This document shows positions 27,521-35,262 of a DNA stretch of 64,000 nucleotides, piece by piece. The translations under genes were made by a program, and so were the position numbers. Each line of letters begins with the position of its first letter. The first letter of the stretch is position 1. A model generated the notes under the pieces. It saw only the letters and a list, made by a program, of their open reading frames with translations, made no database searches and had not been told where the DNA came from. The stretch is from Paramylibacter kogurei (GTDB lineage Bacteria > Pseudomonadota > Alphaproteobacteria > Rhodobacterales > Rhodobacteraceae): assembly GCF_002742285.1 (NCBI RefSeq), contig NZ_MDGM01000012.1, positions 62,001 through 126,000 of the forward strand. Reading direction: 5' to 3'.

Positions 27521-27575
27521 GTATGACAACCGTCGGACAGGTGTCGGACATCCGTGGGACATGTGGCGGACGGGT
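27521..27575. repeat. Five direct repeats with exact 11-bp period
   Basis: Eight-base cores GTATGACA, GTCGGACA, GTCGGACA, GTGGGACA and GGCGGACG start at 27521, 27532, 27543, 27554 and 27565, each 11 bp apart, so all face the same side of the helix. They lie 26 bp after the cmk stop and 186 bp before the EF-hand gene. They may be binding sites for a regulator; no known motif is recognised. Confidence 0.55.
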
Positions 27576-27582
27576 TTGCCCG

Positions 27583-27602
27583 CCAAAATGCGCCATTTTT
27601 GG
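27583..27602 (+). other. Hairpin in the cmk/EF-hand intergenic region
   Basis: CCAAAATG and CATTTTTGG pair with a CGC loop and one bulged T. It could end the aroA-cmk transcript, although the T residues lie within the stem. Confidence 0.35.
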
Positions 27603-27700
27603 CCGACAAATCGCGGCAATGAGCCAAAATATGCCTGTGATTTTTCACACCCAAAAAATAGATTTTGCAGTTTCCAAAAATGAGATTAATGATCCGATTT

Positions 27701-27720
27701 AAGATCAGCATTTTGATCTT
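27701..27720 (+). other. Inverted repeat upstream of the EF-hand gene
   Basis: Perfect arms AAGATCA (27701-27707) and TGATCTT (27714-27720) around a 6-nt loop, directly followed by a second terminator-like hairpin. Confidence 0.45.
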
Positions 27721-27744
27721 GGCGTGGGTGATTCCCCGCCTTTT
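27721..27744 (+). terminator. Terminator-like hairpin just before the EF-hand ribosome site
   Basis: GGCGTGGG and CCCCGCC form a stem with one bulged T and loop TGATT, followed by TTTT. It ends seven bases before the GGAG of the EF-hand gene, so it could act as an attenuator or as the 3' end of a small RNA made from the upstream region. Confidence 0.5.
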
Positions 27745-27760
27745 CATATCGGAGAAAAAC

Positions 27761-27997
27761 ATGAAAAAAGCTGCTGTTGTATTGCTTGCAATGGTAATGG
27801 GTACTGCTGCGTTTGCAGCGGAATTCGCGGTGATGGACACAGACCAAGACGGTGCATTGTCCGTTACTGAATTCGAAGCTGCGTACCCTGATGCGGACGA
27901 AGATTTGTTTGGTGCAATCGACACCAACACAGATGGTAGCCTGGACGAAGTAGAAATCGCGGCGGCGATTGGCGAGGAACTTTTATCCGCCGAATAA
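27761..27997 (+). CDS. Small secreted EF-hand (calcium-binding) protein
   Basis: A 78-residue exported protein. A signal peptide (MKKAAVVLLAMVMGTAAFAA, cleavage after residue 19 or 20) precedes two EF-hand loops: DTDQDGALSVTE and DTNTDGSLDEVE, each with the acidic residues at positions 1, 3, 5 and the Glu at 12. It should bind two calcium ions in the periplasm, possibly as a buffer or sensor. The ATG at 27761 follows GGAG with a six-base spacer; the upstream in-frame extension lies in hairpin DNA and is unlikely to be coding. A stem-loop and a terminator follow. Confidence 0.85.
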   Translation: MKKAAVVLLAMVMGTAAFAAEFAVMDTDQDGALSVTEFEAAYPDADEDLFGAIDTNTDGSLDEVEIAAAIGEELLSAE

Positions 27998-28006
27998 CGA
28001 TTGGCG

Positions 28007-28040
28007 CTGACAAATATCAACGGGTGTTGAATTTTGTCAG
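28007..28040 (+). other. Long stem-loop after the EF-hand gene
   Basis: CTGACAAA..TCAAC and GTTGA..TTTGTCAG form a 15-position stem (13 pairs, one 2x2 internal loop) closed by GGGT, ten bases after the stop. It has no T-run and may protect the mRNA 3' end ahead of the terminator at 28060. Confidence 0.5.
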
Positions 28041-28059
28041 TAACAGTTGAAAGATGTCA

Positions 28060-28090
28060 AACCCCTGTCACGATGTGGCAGGGGTTTTTT
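28060..28090 (+). terminator. Rho-independent terminator of the EF-hand gene
   Basis: ACCCCTGTC and GGCAGGGGT pair (one wobble) around a short loop and are followed by TTTTT. The stop codon of the convergent EamA gene (28068) lies within it. Confidence 0.8.
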
Positions 28091-28928
28091 GTGTGCGCGT
28101 TGCGATTTGTAAGCTGATAACAATGATGATGATGCCAAAGATTTGGATAATGGAGAGAGCTTGCTCCAAGAACCACCATCCGAGCAGCACCGCAGCAAGG
28201 GGGCTGAGATATCCTAAGCTTGAAACGATGTTTGGGCTGATTCGCGAAATTCCGCGAAACCAGAGAACATATGTTAGTGCAGCGCCAATTAAGCCAAGAT
28301 AAGCAAAGCCAAACATATTGCGCAATGTCAGAGCTGGCAGCGCGGGTTCAAAGAACAGCGCGATTGGAAGTAGTATAATCCCGCCTGAGGACAATTGCCA
28401 CGCGGTAAAAGTAAGAAGTGACACAGGTGGTTGCCATTTCCGAGTTAATACTGTGCCAAGCGCCATAGATATCGCACCCGCCAAGCCAGCAAGGATACCA
28501 ATTGGATCAAGCGTAGCAGAGGGCCCAAGTATTAAAAACGCAACGCCAACAATTCCAAGAAGGGACGCAAAAATAGCGGTTGGCCGAACTTGATTTCCAA
28601 AAATTGCGCGCATCAGAAATATTATGATCAAGGGTTGAATTGCGCCAACCGTTGCTGCGACCCCGCCAGGCAAACGATACGCTGCGATGAAAAGCATTCC
28701 CCAAAATATTGCGAAATTCAGTGCGCCAAGAATGAACATTCTGCCCCACCAAATGCCGCGTGGTAATTGGCGCACCAATAGCAATATCAACAACCCAGCA
28801 GGTAATGCCCGCAACATTGCGACGGTCAATGGATAACCCGCGGGCAAAAATTCAGTGGTAACAATATAGGTGCTGCCCCAGATGATTGGAGCGATTGCGG
28901 TAAGCATGAGATCAAGTGGTTTGGTCAT
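28068..28928 (-). CDS. EamA (DMT) family transporter
   Basis: A 286-residue inner-membrane protein with ten predicted transmembrane helices in two EamA repeats (about 1-135 and 145-275), the layout of drug/metabolite exporters. Signature parts are WGSTYIVTTEFLP in repeat one and the glycine-rich helix LGLIGAALTYVLWFRGI in repeat two. The substrate cannot be told. It is divergent from a MarR regulator, and two palindromes lie between their starts, so it is very likely the regulator's target. The pair looks like a small inserted efflux module in the cmk-rpsA interval. Confidence 0.87.
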   Translation of the reverse strand: MTKPLDLMLTAIAPIIWGSTYIVTTEFLPAGYPLTVAMLRALPAGLLILLLVRQLPRGIWWGRMFILGALNFAIFWGMLFIAAYRLPGGVAATVGAIQPLIIIFLMRAIFGNQVRPTAIFASLLGIVGVAFLILGPSATLDPIGILAGLAGAISMALGTVLTRKWQPPVSLLTFTAWQLSSGGIILLPIALFFEPALPALTLRNMFGFAYLGLIGAALTYVLWFRGISRISPNIVSSLGYLSPLAAVLLGWWFLEQALSIIQIFGIIIIVISLQIATRTQKTPATS

Positions 28929-28940
28929 TGCTGATTCCCT

Positions 28941-28984
28941 TATCTTGACGTCAAGATAACTATTTTTAACTTGACGTCAAGATA
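28941..28984. promoter_or_regulatory. Twin palindromic operators for the MarR regulator
   Basis: An 18-bp perfect palindrome TATCTTGACGTCAAGATA (28941-28958) and a second site with the perfect core CTTGACGTCAAG (28970-28981), centres 26 bp apart. They fill the 76-bp region between the divergent eamA and marR starts, and the TTGAC parts could also be -35 elements. This fits autorepression by MarR dimers and repression of the transporter. Confidence 0.8.
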
Positions 28985-29004
28985 TATCCTGCGAGGATAG
29001 AAAT

Positions 29005-29490
29005 ATGGATCATGTTGATAAAATTGTTAGCCAGTGGAACTCGGAGCGCCCCGATTTAAATGTTGAACCAATGGAATTAATTGGGCGTTTTGGGCGAATA
29101 GCGCGATACTTAAGCGATGAAATGGCGCGAACATTTGTCAAACATGGTCTGAATTCTGCCAGTTTTGATATGCTTGCCACCCTGCGCCGTGCGGGTACTC
29201 CTTATGCGCTCTCGCCTAGTGCGCTTATGGCGAGTACCATGGTGACATCGGGTACAATGACCAATCGCATTGATCAGTTGGAGAAGGCGGGGTGGGTTAC
29301 ACGACGCCAAAACCCCAAAGACAAACGCGCATTTATCATCGCCCTGACAGACGAAGGTTTTGCGTTGATCGATCGAGTGGTGGGTGAACATGTCGAAACC
29401 CAAGAACGATTGGTTTCGGGCTTAGACAAAGAAGAGTTTCGCACCCTAAACGATTTATTGCGACGTTATTTAGAGAATTTCCAAGATTGA
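29005..29490 (+). CDS. MarR family transcriptional regulator
   Basis: A 161-residue winged-helix regulator. The DNA-binding core spans LATLRRAGTPYALSPSALM (recognition region), MVTSGTMTNRIDQLEKAGWV and the wing RRQNPKDKRAFIIALT; helices at both ends make the dimer. MarR proteins usually repress and respond to small phenolic or drug-like ligands. The divergent EamA gene and twin palindromes are the obvious targets. The ATG at 29005 follows GAGGA at a good distance. Confidence 0.9.
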   Translation: MDHVDKIVSQWNSERPDLNVEPMELIGRFGRIARYLSDEMARTFVKHGLNSASFDMLATLRRAGTPYALSPSALMASTMVTSGTMTNRIDQLEKAGWVTRRQNPKDKRAFIIALTDEGFALIDRVVGEHVETQERLVSGLDKEEFRTLNDLLRRYLENFQD

Positions 29491-29759
29491 TATAGAGCTG
29501 GGTAATATCATTCTTTGTAGCCTTACTGCTTTGTTTTATTGCCCCATCACCCCTTTACCATCACCTAAAAATCCCCTATACGCGGCGCTAATCGCGCAAA
29601 GCGGCGGGGCAATGACCCCATTGAGTGAGCAGGGCTGGATAAATTCTGGCCCTTTGTGTGTTTGAAGCAAACTCTTGCACGCGTGATTGTAACGAAACCC
29701 AAAGACCCGTGGAACCAACCGCGCGGCCCGTATAAATGACTATGATAGGAAACTGATAT
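29491..29759 (+). other. rpsA upstream region (promoter and leader)
   Basis: A 269-bp stretch without a gene before rpsA. It contains a stem AGGGCTGG (29631-29638) / CTGGCCCT (29646-29653) with two wobbles, GGGG/CCCC pairing at 29606-29619, and an AGGA ribosome site near 29748. No clear sigma-70 promoter was identified. It may hold the marR terminator and an rpsA leader. Confidence 0.4.
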
Positions 29760-31439
29760 ATGTGCGCTAAAGCCACTATGGACGAGTTTGAAGCACTCTT
29801 GCAAGAAAGCTTCGAAATTGACACACCTGAAGAGGGTTCTGTTGTCAAAGGTAAGATCATCGCAATCGAAGCTGGCCAAGCCATCATCGATGTGGGCTAT
29901 AAAATGGAAGGCCGCGTTGATCTCAAAGAATTCGCAAGCCCTGGCCAACCAGCAGAAGTAGAAGTCGGCGATTCTGTCGAAGTCTTCTTGAAATTGGTTG
30001 AAAATGCCCGTGGCGAAGCCGTGATTTCACGTGACGCAGCGCGTCGCGAAGAAGCATGGGATCGTTTGGAAAAAGCATATGCCGCAGAAGAGCGCGTTGA
30101 AGGCGCAATCTTTGGCCGCGTTAAAGGCGGGTTTACTGTTGATCTGGGCGGCGCTGTTGCGTTCTTGCCAGGTTCACAAGTTGACGTACGCCCCGTGCGT
30201 GATGCTGGCCCATTGATGGGTATGGCACAGCCGTTCCAAATTTTGAAAATGGACCGTCGTCGTGGCAACATCGTTGTATCACGTCGTGCAATCCTTGAAG
30301 AATCACGTGCAGAACAGCGCGCAGAGATCGTTGGCAAATTGGCCGAAGGCGATGCAGTTGAAGGTGTTGTGAAAAACATCACTGAATACGGTGCATTCGT
30401 TGATCTGGGCGGCGTTGACGGTTTGTTGCACGTTACCGACATGGCGTGGTCACGTGTGAACCACCCATCAGAAGTGTTGGCAATTGGTGAAACTGTGAAA
30501 GTCCAAGTTGTGAAAATCAACAAAGACACACACCGCATTTCATTGGGCATGAAACAGTTGCAAGACGATCCATGGGGCGATGTTGAAGCACGCTATCCAT
30601 TGGAATCTGTGCACACTGGTCGTGTTACAAACATCACCGATTACGGTGCGTTTGTTGAACTGGAAGCCGGCGTTGAAGGTTTGGTTCACGTGTCTGAAAT
30701 GTCTTGGACCAAGAAAAACGTACACCCAGGCAAAATCGTTTCCACATCACAAGAAGTGGAAGTTATGGTTCTGGAAATCGAAACAGCGAAACGTCGTGTT
30801 TCACTTGGCCTGAAACAAACACAGGGCAACCCATGGGAAGGTTTTGCGAAAAACTTCCCAGAAGGTCAAACTGTTGAAGGTGAAGTCAAGAACATCACCG
30901 AGTTTGGTTTGTTTGTTGGTCTAGAAGGCGACATCGACGGTATGGTTCACTTGTCCGATTTGGACTGGAACCGTTCTGGCGAAGAAGCGATCCAAGACTA
31001 CAAAAAAGGCGACATCGTGAAAGCGGTTGTAACAGATGTTGATGCAGAAAAAGAACGCATCAGCCTGTCAATCAAAGCGCTGGAAGGTGACCCATTTGCA
31101 GATGCAACAGCTGGCGTAAAACGTGGTGCGGTTGTAACTGTTGAAGTGACCAAAATCGAAGATGGCGGCATCGAAGTAGAATATGATGGCATGAAAGCAT
31201 TCATCCGTCGTTCAGACCTGTCACGTGATCGCGCAGAACAACGCCCAGAGCGTTTCAGCGTTGGTGACAAAGTTGATGCACGTGTAACATCACTTGATCC
31301 AAAAACACGCAAACTTGGCCTGTCAATCAAAGCACGCGAAATCGCAGAAGAAAAAGAAGCAGTACAACAGTACGGCTCTTCAGATTCTGGCGCGTCATTG
31401 GGCGATATCTTGGGCGCGGCGTTGAAAGACAAAGAATAA
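29760..31439 (+). CDS. rpsA: 30S ribosomal protein S1
   Basis: A 559-residue ribosomal protein S1 with six S1 (OB-fold) RNA-binding repeats at roughly 20-90, 105-172, 190-260, 276-348, 362-435 and 448-520. Repeats are marked by segments such as GAFVDLGGVDGLLHVTDM, GAFVELEAGVEGLVHVSEM and GLFVGLEGDIDGMVHLSDL. S1 brings mRNA to the 30S subunit and is essential. Codon use is more regular than in the neighbours, as expected for a highly expressed gene. The ATG at 29760 follows AGGA. In E. coli S1 represses its own mRNA; the long leader would allow that here. Confidence 0.97.
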   Translation: MCAKATMDEFEALLQESFEIDTPEEGSVVKGKIIAIEAGQAIIDVGYKMEGRVDLKEFASPGQPAEVEVGDSVEVFLKLVENARGEAVISRDAARREEAWDRLEKAYAAEERVEGAIFGRVKGGFTVDLGGAVAFLPGSQVDVRPVRDAGPLMGMAQPFQILKMDRRRGNIVVSRRAILEESRAEQRAEIVGKLAEGDAVEGVVKNITEYGAFVDLGGVDGLLHVTDMAWSRVNHPSEVLAIGETVKVQVVKINKDTHRISLGMKQLQDDPWGDVEARYPLESVHTGRVTNITDYGAFVELEAGVEGLVHVSEMSWTKKNVHPGKIVSTSQEVEVMVLEIETAKRRVSLGLKQTQGNPWEGFAKNFPEGQTVEGEVKNITEFGLFVGLEGDIDGMVHLSDLDWNRSGEEAIQDYKKGDIVKAVVTDVDAEKERISLSIKALEGDPFADATAGVKRGAVVTVEVTKIEDGGIEVEYDGMKAFIRRSDLSRDRAEQRPERFSVGDKVDARVTSLDPKTRKLGLSIKAREIAEEKEAVQQYGSSDSGASLGDILGAALKDKE

Positions 31440-31468
31440 GTTTTTCAAACAAATTTAAAATGATTGAA

Positions 31469-31499
31469 GCGGCGTCCATCTGGGCGCCGTTTTCTTTTT
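31469..31499 (+). terminator. Rho-independent terminator of rpsA
   Basis: CGGCGTCC (31470-31477) and GGGCGCCG (31482-31489) pair around ATCT with one wobble; TTTTCTTTTT follows. Confidence 0.88.
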
Positions 31500-31755
31500 G
31501 GTGTCAAATCCCATGTACGAATCACCGTTGTCGTGAACTGGATCAAATAGGTGGACGTAGCGTAAGGCGCTGATACTTTTCTGCAAACCTATGTAAACTC
31601 GCAATAAATTTTGAATTTTTTGGAAAAATATGCATCATTTACGAGAATAATCGAAACGACTTCTTTGCGAAACGCGCAAAGTCTGTATTATTTGGAAGAG
31701 TCCGCACCGGCTGCTCGGTGATAGAGACATAAAAGATTTGGGGAGAATGCTGGCG
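31500..31755 (+). other. Intergenic region upstream of ihfB
   Basis: No gene is seen between the rpsA terminator and ihfB. The region has AT-rich parts (31605-31635) and a perfect inverted repeat CTTTGCG (31663-31669) / CGCAAAG (31675-31681) with a five-base loop, 75 bp before the ihfB start. It probably holds the ihfB promoter; the repeat may be an operator. Confidence 0.4.
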
Positions 31756-32037
31756 ATGATCCGTTCGGAACTGGTGGATAAGATAGCGGCCGAAAATCCG
31801 CATCTTTATCAAAGAGATGTTGAACTGATCGTTGCGACGATTTTCGACGAAATTATTGATGCGATGGCCAATGGGGATCGTGTTGAACTGCGCGGTTTTG
31901 GATCGTTTTCTGTTAAAAAACGCGAAGCACGTATCGGGCGCAATCCGCGCACCGGTGAATCCGTGCAGGTCGAAGAAAAATATGTGCCGTTTTTCAAAAC
32001 CGGAAAACTTTTGCGCGATCGCTTGAACGGCGGCTGA
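31756..32037 (+). CDS. ihfB: Integration host factor subunit beta
   Basis: A 93-residue DNA-bending protein of the HU/IHF family. The signature [22 protein letters not shown] contains the arm whose proline (in RNPRTG) intercalates at the DNA kink. With IhfA it forms the heterodimer that bends DNA in replication, recombination and transcription. Position after rpsA confirms the beta subunit. The ATG at 31756 lies ten bases after GGGAG; an ATG at 31747 is too close to the ribosome site. Confidence 0.95.
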   Translation: MIRSELVDKIAAENPHLYQRDVELIVATIFDEIIDAMANGDRVELRGFGSFSVKKREARIGRNPRTGESVQVEEKYVPFFKTGKLLRDRLNGG

Positions 32038-32086
32038 TACAAGATTACATCTTGTGTAAGACTTTGCTGATCAAAGGGGCCGTATC

Positions 32087-32428
32087 ATGCGCTATATCCG
32101 TTATGCATTCTTTTTTGTCATCGGGCTGTGCCTGATCCTGTTGGCCTTGGCGAACCGTCAAATGGTGACGCTGAATGTATTACCCCATGAATTGTCTGGG
32201 GCGTTTGGCATTTCTGAATCCATCACATTGCCATTGTTTTTGGTTATCCTTTTGGGTGTGCTGATCGGGTTAATGATCGGTTTTATTTGGGAATGGATGC
32301 GCGAATATAAACAACGCCGCGAGTTGGGTGCCAAAGCCAAGCAAGTGCGCGGGTTAGAGCGCGAAGTCGAAAAGCTCAAAGCGAAAGCAGGCGAAGAAAA
32401 AGACGACGTATTGGCGTTGTTGAAATAA
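32087..32428 (+). CDS. LapA (DUF1049) family membrane protein
   Basis: A 113-residue inner-membrane protein with two transmembrane helices (about 5-22 and 48-70) joined by a short periplasmic loop, and a C-terminal coiled-coil tail rich in Lys, Arg and Glu (RGLEREVEKLKAKAGEEK). This is the LapA/DUF1049 layout; in E. coli LapA works with LapB in control of lipopolysaccharide synthesis. Here no lapB follows; trpF is next. The ihfB-lapA-trpF order is typical for Rhodobacterales. Confidence 0.82.
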   Translation: MRYIRYAFFFVIGLCLILLALANRQMVTLNVLPHELSGAFGISESITLPLFLVILLGVLIGLMIGFIWEWMREYKQRRELGAKAKQVRGLEREVEKLKAKAGEEKDDVLALLK

Positions 32429-32443
32429 GCCACGCTTGCGCGG

Positions 32444-32480
32444 TATCAGGCTTTTGCTTGATATGTTTCCCTGTTAGGGA
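32444..32480 (+). other. Two adjacent hairpins upstream of trpF
   Basis: TATCAGGC/GCTTGATA with a TTTT loop (32444-32463, one wobble) and TCCCT/AGGGA with a GTT loop (32468-32480). They lie 30 bp before the trpF start. No Trp-rich leader peptide or trp attenuator was found with them. Confidence 0.4.
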
Positions 32481-32510
32481 CAATCGAACAATTTATTTAT
32501 GGGTGCGGTC

Positions 32511-33155
32511 ATGCGCGTGAAAATCTGTGGTTTGTCCAATGTGGAAACGCTGAATGCTGCGGTGACGGCGGGTGCGGCCTATGTCGGATTTGTGTTTTTT
32601 ACAAAATCCCCGCGCCATGTGTTGGTGGAACAGGCCAGAACATTGGCGCAAACTGTACCCGTTGGCATTTGCAAGGTTGCATTGACGGTAAATGCGGATG
32701 ATGCGTTTTTGGATGAAATGCTTGAATCCGTTCCCATTGATATGTTGCAATTGCACGGTAGCGAAACACCCGATCGCGTGGCGGATCTGCGTACGCGTTA
32801 CGGATTGCCCATCATGAAGGCCGTTGGCATCGCCGATGCCGATGATTTGCCCGCAATTGCCGATTACGCACAGGTGGTGGATCAATTGTTGATTGATGCC
32901 AAGCCCCCTAAAAACGCAGACCTGCCAGGGGGGAATGGATTGGCGTTTGACTGGCGTCTGATTGCAGGGCGGCGTTGGGCGGTTCCGTGGATGTTAGCGG
33001 GTGGTCTTCGCCCCGATAATGTGGCAGAAGCAATCCGTCTGACAGGGGCGCAACAGGTGGATGTTTCATCCGGTGTTGAAACCACGCCAGGCATCAAAGA
33101 TGAAAAAATGATCGCGGAATTTATCCGCGCTGCGGGAGGCAAAAATGGCCACTGA
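32511..33155 (+). CDS. trpF: Phosphoribosylanthranilate isomerase TrpF
   Basis: A 214-residue TIM-barrel enzyme of tryptophan synthesis (Amadori rearrangement of phosphoribosylanthranilate). The catalytic Cys is in the N-terminal KICGL motif, the catalytic Asp in LIDAKPP, and the phosphate-binding parts are [14 protein letters not shown] and VDVSSGVE. I start it at ATG 32511 (MRVKICGL); ATG 32499 would add four residues and neither has a good Shine-Dalgarno. It overlaps trpB by 11 bases, so translation is coupled. Confidence 0.94.
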   Translation: MRVKICGLSNVETLNAAVTAGAAYVGFVFFTKSPRHVLVEQARTLAQTVPVGICKVALTVNADDAFLDEMLESVPIDMLQLHGSETPDRVADLRTRYGLPIMKAVGIADADDLPAIADYAQVVDQLLIDAKPPKNADLPGGNGLAFDWRLIAGRRWAVPWMLAGGLRPDNVAEAIRLTGAQQVDVSSGVETTPGIKDEKMIAEFIRAAGGKNGH

Positions 33156-34380
33156 TATGTTTAATTCGCTGATGAATGGCCCAGATGAACAGGGGCGGTT
33201 TGGTGATTTTGGCGGGCGGTTTGTATCCGAAACCCTGATGCCATTGATTTTGGATCTAGAGGCCGAATATGAAAAGGCTAAGACCGATCCAACATTCTGG
33301 GCGGAAATGGATGATCTGTGGAAACATTACGTTGGCCGCCCATCGCCGCTGTATTACGCGGATCGTTTGACCCAAGAATTTGGTGGCGCGAAAATTTATC
33401 TCAAACGCGATGAATTGAACCATACGGGTGCGCATAAAATTAACAATGTTTTGGGGCAAATTCTGTTAGCGCGACGCATGGGTAAAACACGCATTATTGC
33501 CGAAACGGGCGCGGGACAACACGGCGTTGCCACGGCGACAGTTTGTGCGAAATTTGGTTTGAAATGTGTGGTTTATATGGGTGCGCATGACGTTGAACGC
33601 CAAGCCCCCAATGTGTTTCGCATGAAATTGCTGGGTGCCGAAGTTGTGCCCGTGACATCTGGTCGTGGCACATTGAAGGATGCGATGAATGATGCGATGC
33701 GTGACTGGGTCACATATGTTGATGAAACATTTTATTGCATCGGAACGGTCGCAGGTCCGCACCCATACCCCGCCATGGTTCGCGATTTCCAAAGCATCAT
33801 CGGCAAAGAAGTCAAAACCCAAATCATGGAGGCCGAAGGCCGTTTGCCCGATTCTGTGGTGGCCTGCATCGGTGGTGGATCAAATGCGATGGGTCTGTTT
33901 TATCCGTTCTTGGATGATAAATCCGTGCGCATTATCGGGGTCGAGGCTGGCGGTAAGGGCGTGAATGACAGGATGGAACATTGCGCATCGCTTACGGGTG
34001 GTCGCCCGGGCGTGTTGCATGGCAACCGCACCTATTTGTTGCAAGATGACGATGGGCAGATCCTTGAGGGGCATTCGATTTCTGCGGGGCTTGATTACCC
34101 CGGCATCGGGCCAGAGCATTCATGGTTACATGACATTGGCCGCGCGGAATATGTTTCAGTGACTGACACAGAGGCATTGGACGCATTTCAGTTATCCTGT
34201 CGTACCGAAGGTATCATTCCCGCACTTGAACCAAGCCACGCATTGGCGCATGTGGCCAAGATCGCGGGCGATTTACCATCCGATCATTTGCTGGTGATGA
34301 ATATGTGTGGTCGTGGTGACAAGGATATTTTCACCGTTGCACGTGCACTTGGTTGGGACATGTCCACATCAGATGCATAA
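33145..34380 (+). CDS. trpB: Tryptophan synthase beta chain TrpB
   Basis: A 411-residue PLP enzyme that joins indole and serine to make tryptophan. The PLP-binding Lys is in [14 protein letters not shown] (about residue 99), the catalytic Glu in AETGAGQHG, and the phosphate loop is GGGSNAMG. It is the catalytic standard TrpB1 type. The ATG at 33145 follows GGGAGG and lies inside the end of trpF. TrpA, its partner, is not in the window. Confidence 0.97.
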   Translation: MATDMFNSLMNGPDEQGRFGDFGGRFVSETLMPLILDLEAEYEKAKTDPTFWAEMDDLWKHYVGRPSPLYYADRLTQEFGGAKIYLKRDELNHTGAHKINNVLGQILLARRMGKTRIIAETGAGQHGVATATVCAKFGLKCVVYMGAHDVERQAPNVFRMKLLGAEVVPVTSGRGTLKDAMNDAMRDWVTYVDETFYCIGTVAGPHPYPAMVRDFQSIIGKEVKTQIMEAEGRLPDSVVACIGGGSNAMGLFYPFLDDKSVRIIGVEAGGKGVNDRMEHCASLTGGRPGVLHGNRTYLLQDDDGQILEGHSISAGLDYPGIGPEHSWLHDIGRAEYVSVTDTEALDAFQLSCRTEGIIPALEPSHALAHVAKIAGDLPSDHLLVMNMCGRGDKDIFTVARALGWDMSTSDA

Positions 34381-34382
34381 AT

Positions 34383-34409
34383 CCGCGCGTGTTGATCGCG
34401 CGGGTTTTT
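34383..34409 (+). terminator. Rho-independent terminator of trpB
   Basis: Perfect arms CCGCGCG and CGCGCGG around a 7-nt loop, followed by GTTTTT, directly after the trpB stop. Confidence 0.88.
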
Positions 34410-34476
34410 GGATATTTAGACAAAATGGAATAGGGGCGTATCCGCATTGGATGCGCCGCGTTTTATCTAGGTGTTT

Positions 34477-35262
34477 TTACCACGCGTTGTAACCACCATC
34501 GACATTGATGAACTGACCCGTCATGTGATTGGCGGCATTTGAGCTAAGGAAAAGTGCCACGTCGGCGATTTCGTCTGGCTGTGCCATGCGGTCCTGCATG
34601 ATCAGGGATGACACGCGTTTTTGAAATTCCTCAGAATGGCCGTTGAATACGGCACCGGGTGCGAGCGTGTTTACGGTTGCCTTTTTGCGCCAATAGCTTG
34701 CAAGCCAAAGCGTGATGCCGTGAACACCTGCTTTGGTGGCCTGATAGGCGGAAAAATTTTTAAACGGCATGCCATCGTAAATATCGTGATGGGGCGCACG
34801 CAGCGCATACATCGATGCGATATTGATCAATTTCAGATCCCATTTGCCGATTATCTGGCGATCAATTTCACGCGCAACAAGGAATGGCCCCGTGAGGTTC
34901 ACATCAAGCGTTTTGTTCCAAGAGGCAAGCGTGGTATTGGCGAAATCGGGAAATTCAGCGCCATCTTTCATCAACATTTCACCCGTAATGGACGCATTGT
35001 TGAAAAACACATTGGGTTTATGCCCATCGCCCAAAAAGCGATTAAAGGTTTCTGTTACGGCGTCTTCGTCCGAAACATCCATTTCATAAAGCGCAAAGTT
35101 TTCATTTTTACCGAATGTGTCGTGAAGTCCATCGTATCGCGCACCTTTAAGCTCGGATGCGACAACTTTGGCGCCTGCGTCCAACATGCGGCGCACATAT
35201 GTGGTGCCAAGAACACCGCCAGAGCCTGTGAGAAATATGGTTTTTCCAGATAAGCTGTTCAT
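34477..35262 (-). CDS. SDR family oxidoreductase in the nonulosonic acid operon (PtmA-like)
   Basis: A 261-residue short-chain dehydrogenase. The NAD(P)-binding motif TGSGGVLG lies near residues 12-19, the Ser is in NIASMYALRAP, and the catalytic Tyr-x3-Lys is in SAYQATKAG. The C-terminus TGQFINVDGGY is standard. Dehydrogenases of this type stand in flagellin-glycosylation loci (PtmA of Campylobacter). It is the last gene of six; its start overlaps the CMP-sugar synthetase stop (TAATG). The exact substrate is unknown; a keto-sugar intermediate is the plausible target. Confidence 0.8.
   Translation of the reverse strand: MNSLSGKTIFLTGSGGVLGTTYVRRMLDAGAKVVASELKGARYDGLHDTFGKNENFALYEMDVSDEDAVTETFNRFLGDGHKPNVFFNNASITGEMLMKDGAEFPDFANTTLASWNKTLDVNLTGPFLVAREIDRQIIGKWDLKLINIASMYALRAPHHDIYDGMPFKNFSAYQATKAGVHGITLWLASYWRKKATVNTLAPGAVFNGHSEEFQKRVSSLIMQDRMAQPDEIADVALFLSSNAANHMTGQFINVDGGYNAW

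Noticed and set aside
31500..31755. Hidden tRNA or small structural RNA gene in the longest gap
   Set aside because: No acceptor/anticodon/T-arm pattern, no SRP, 6S or RNase P core sequence was seen.
32429..32510. Tryptophan attenuator before trpF
   Set aside because: Two hairpins are present, but there is no leader peptide with Trp codons and no T-run after the second stem.
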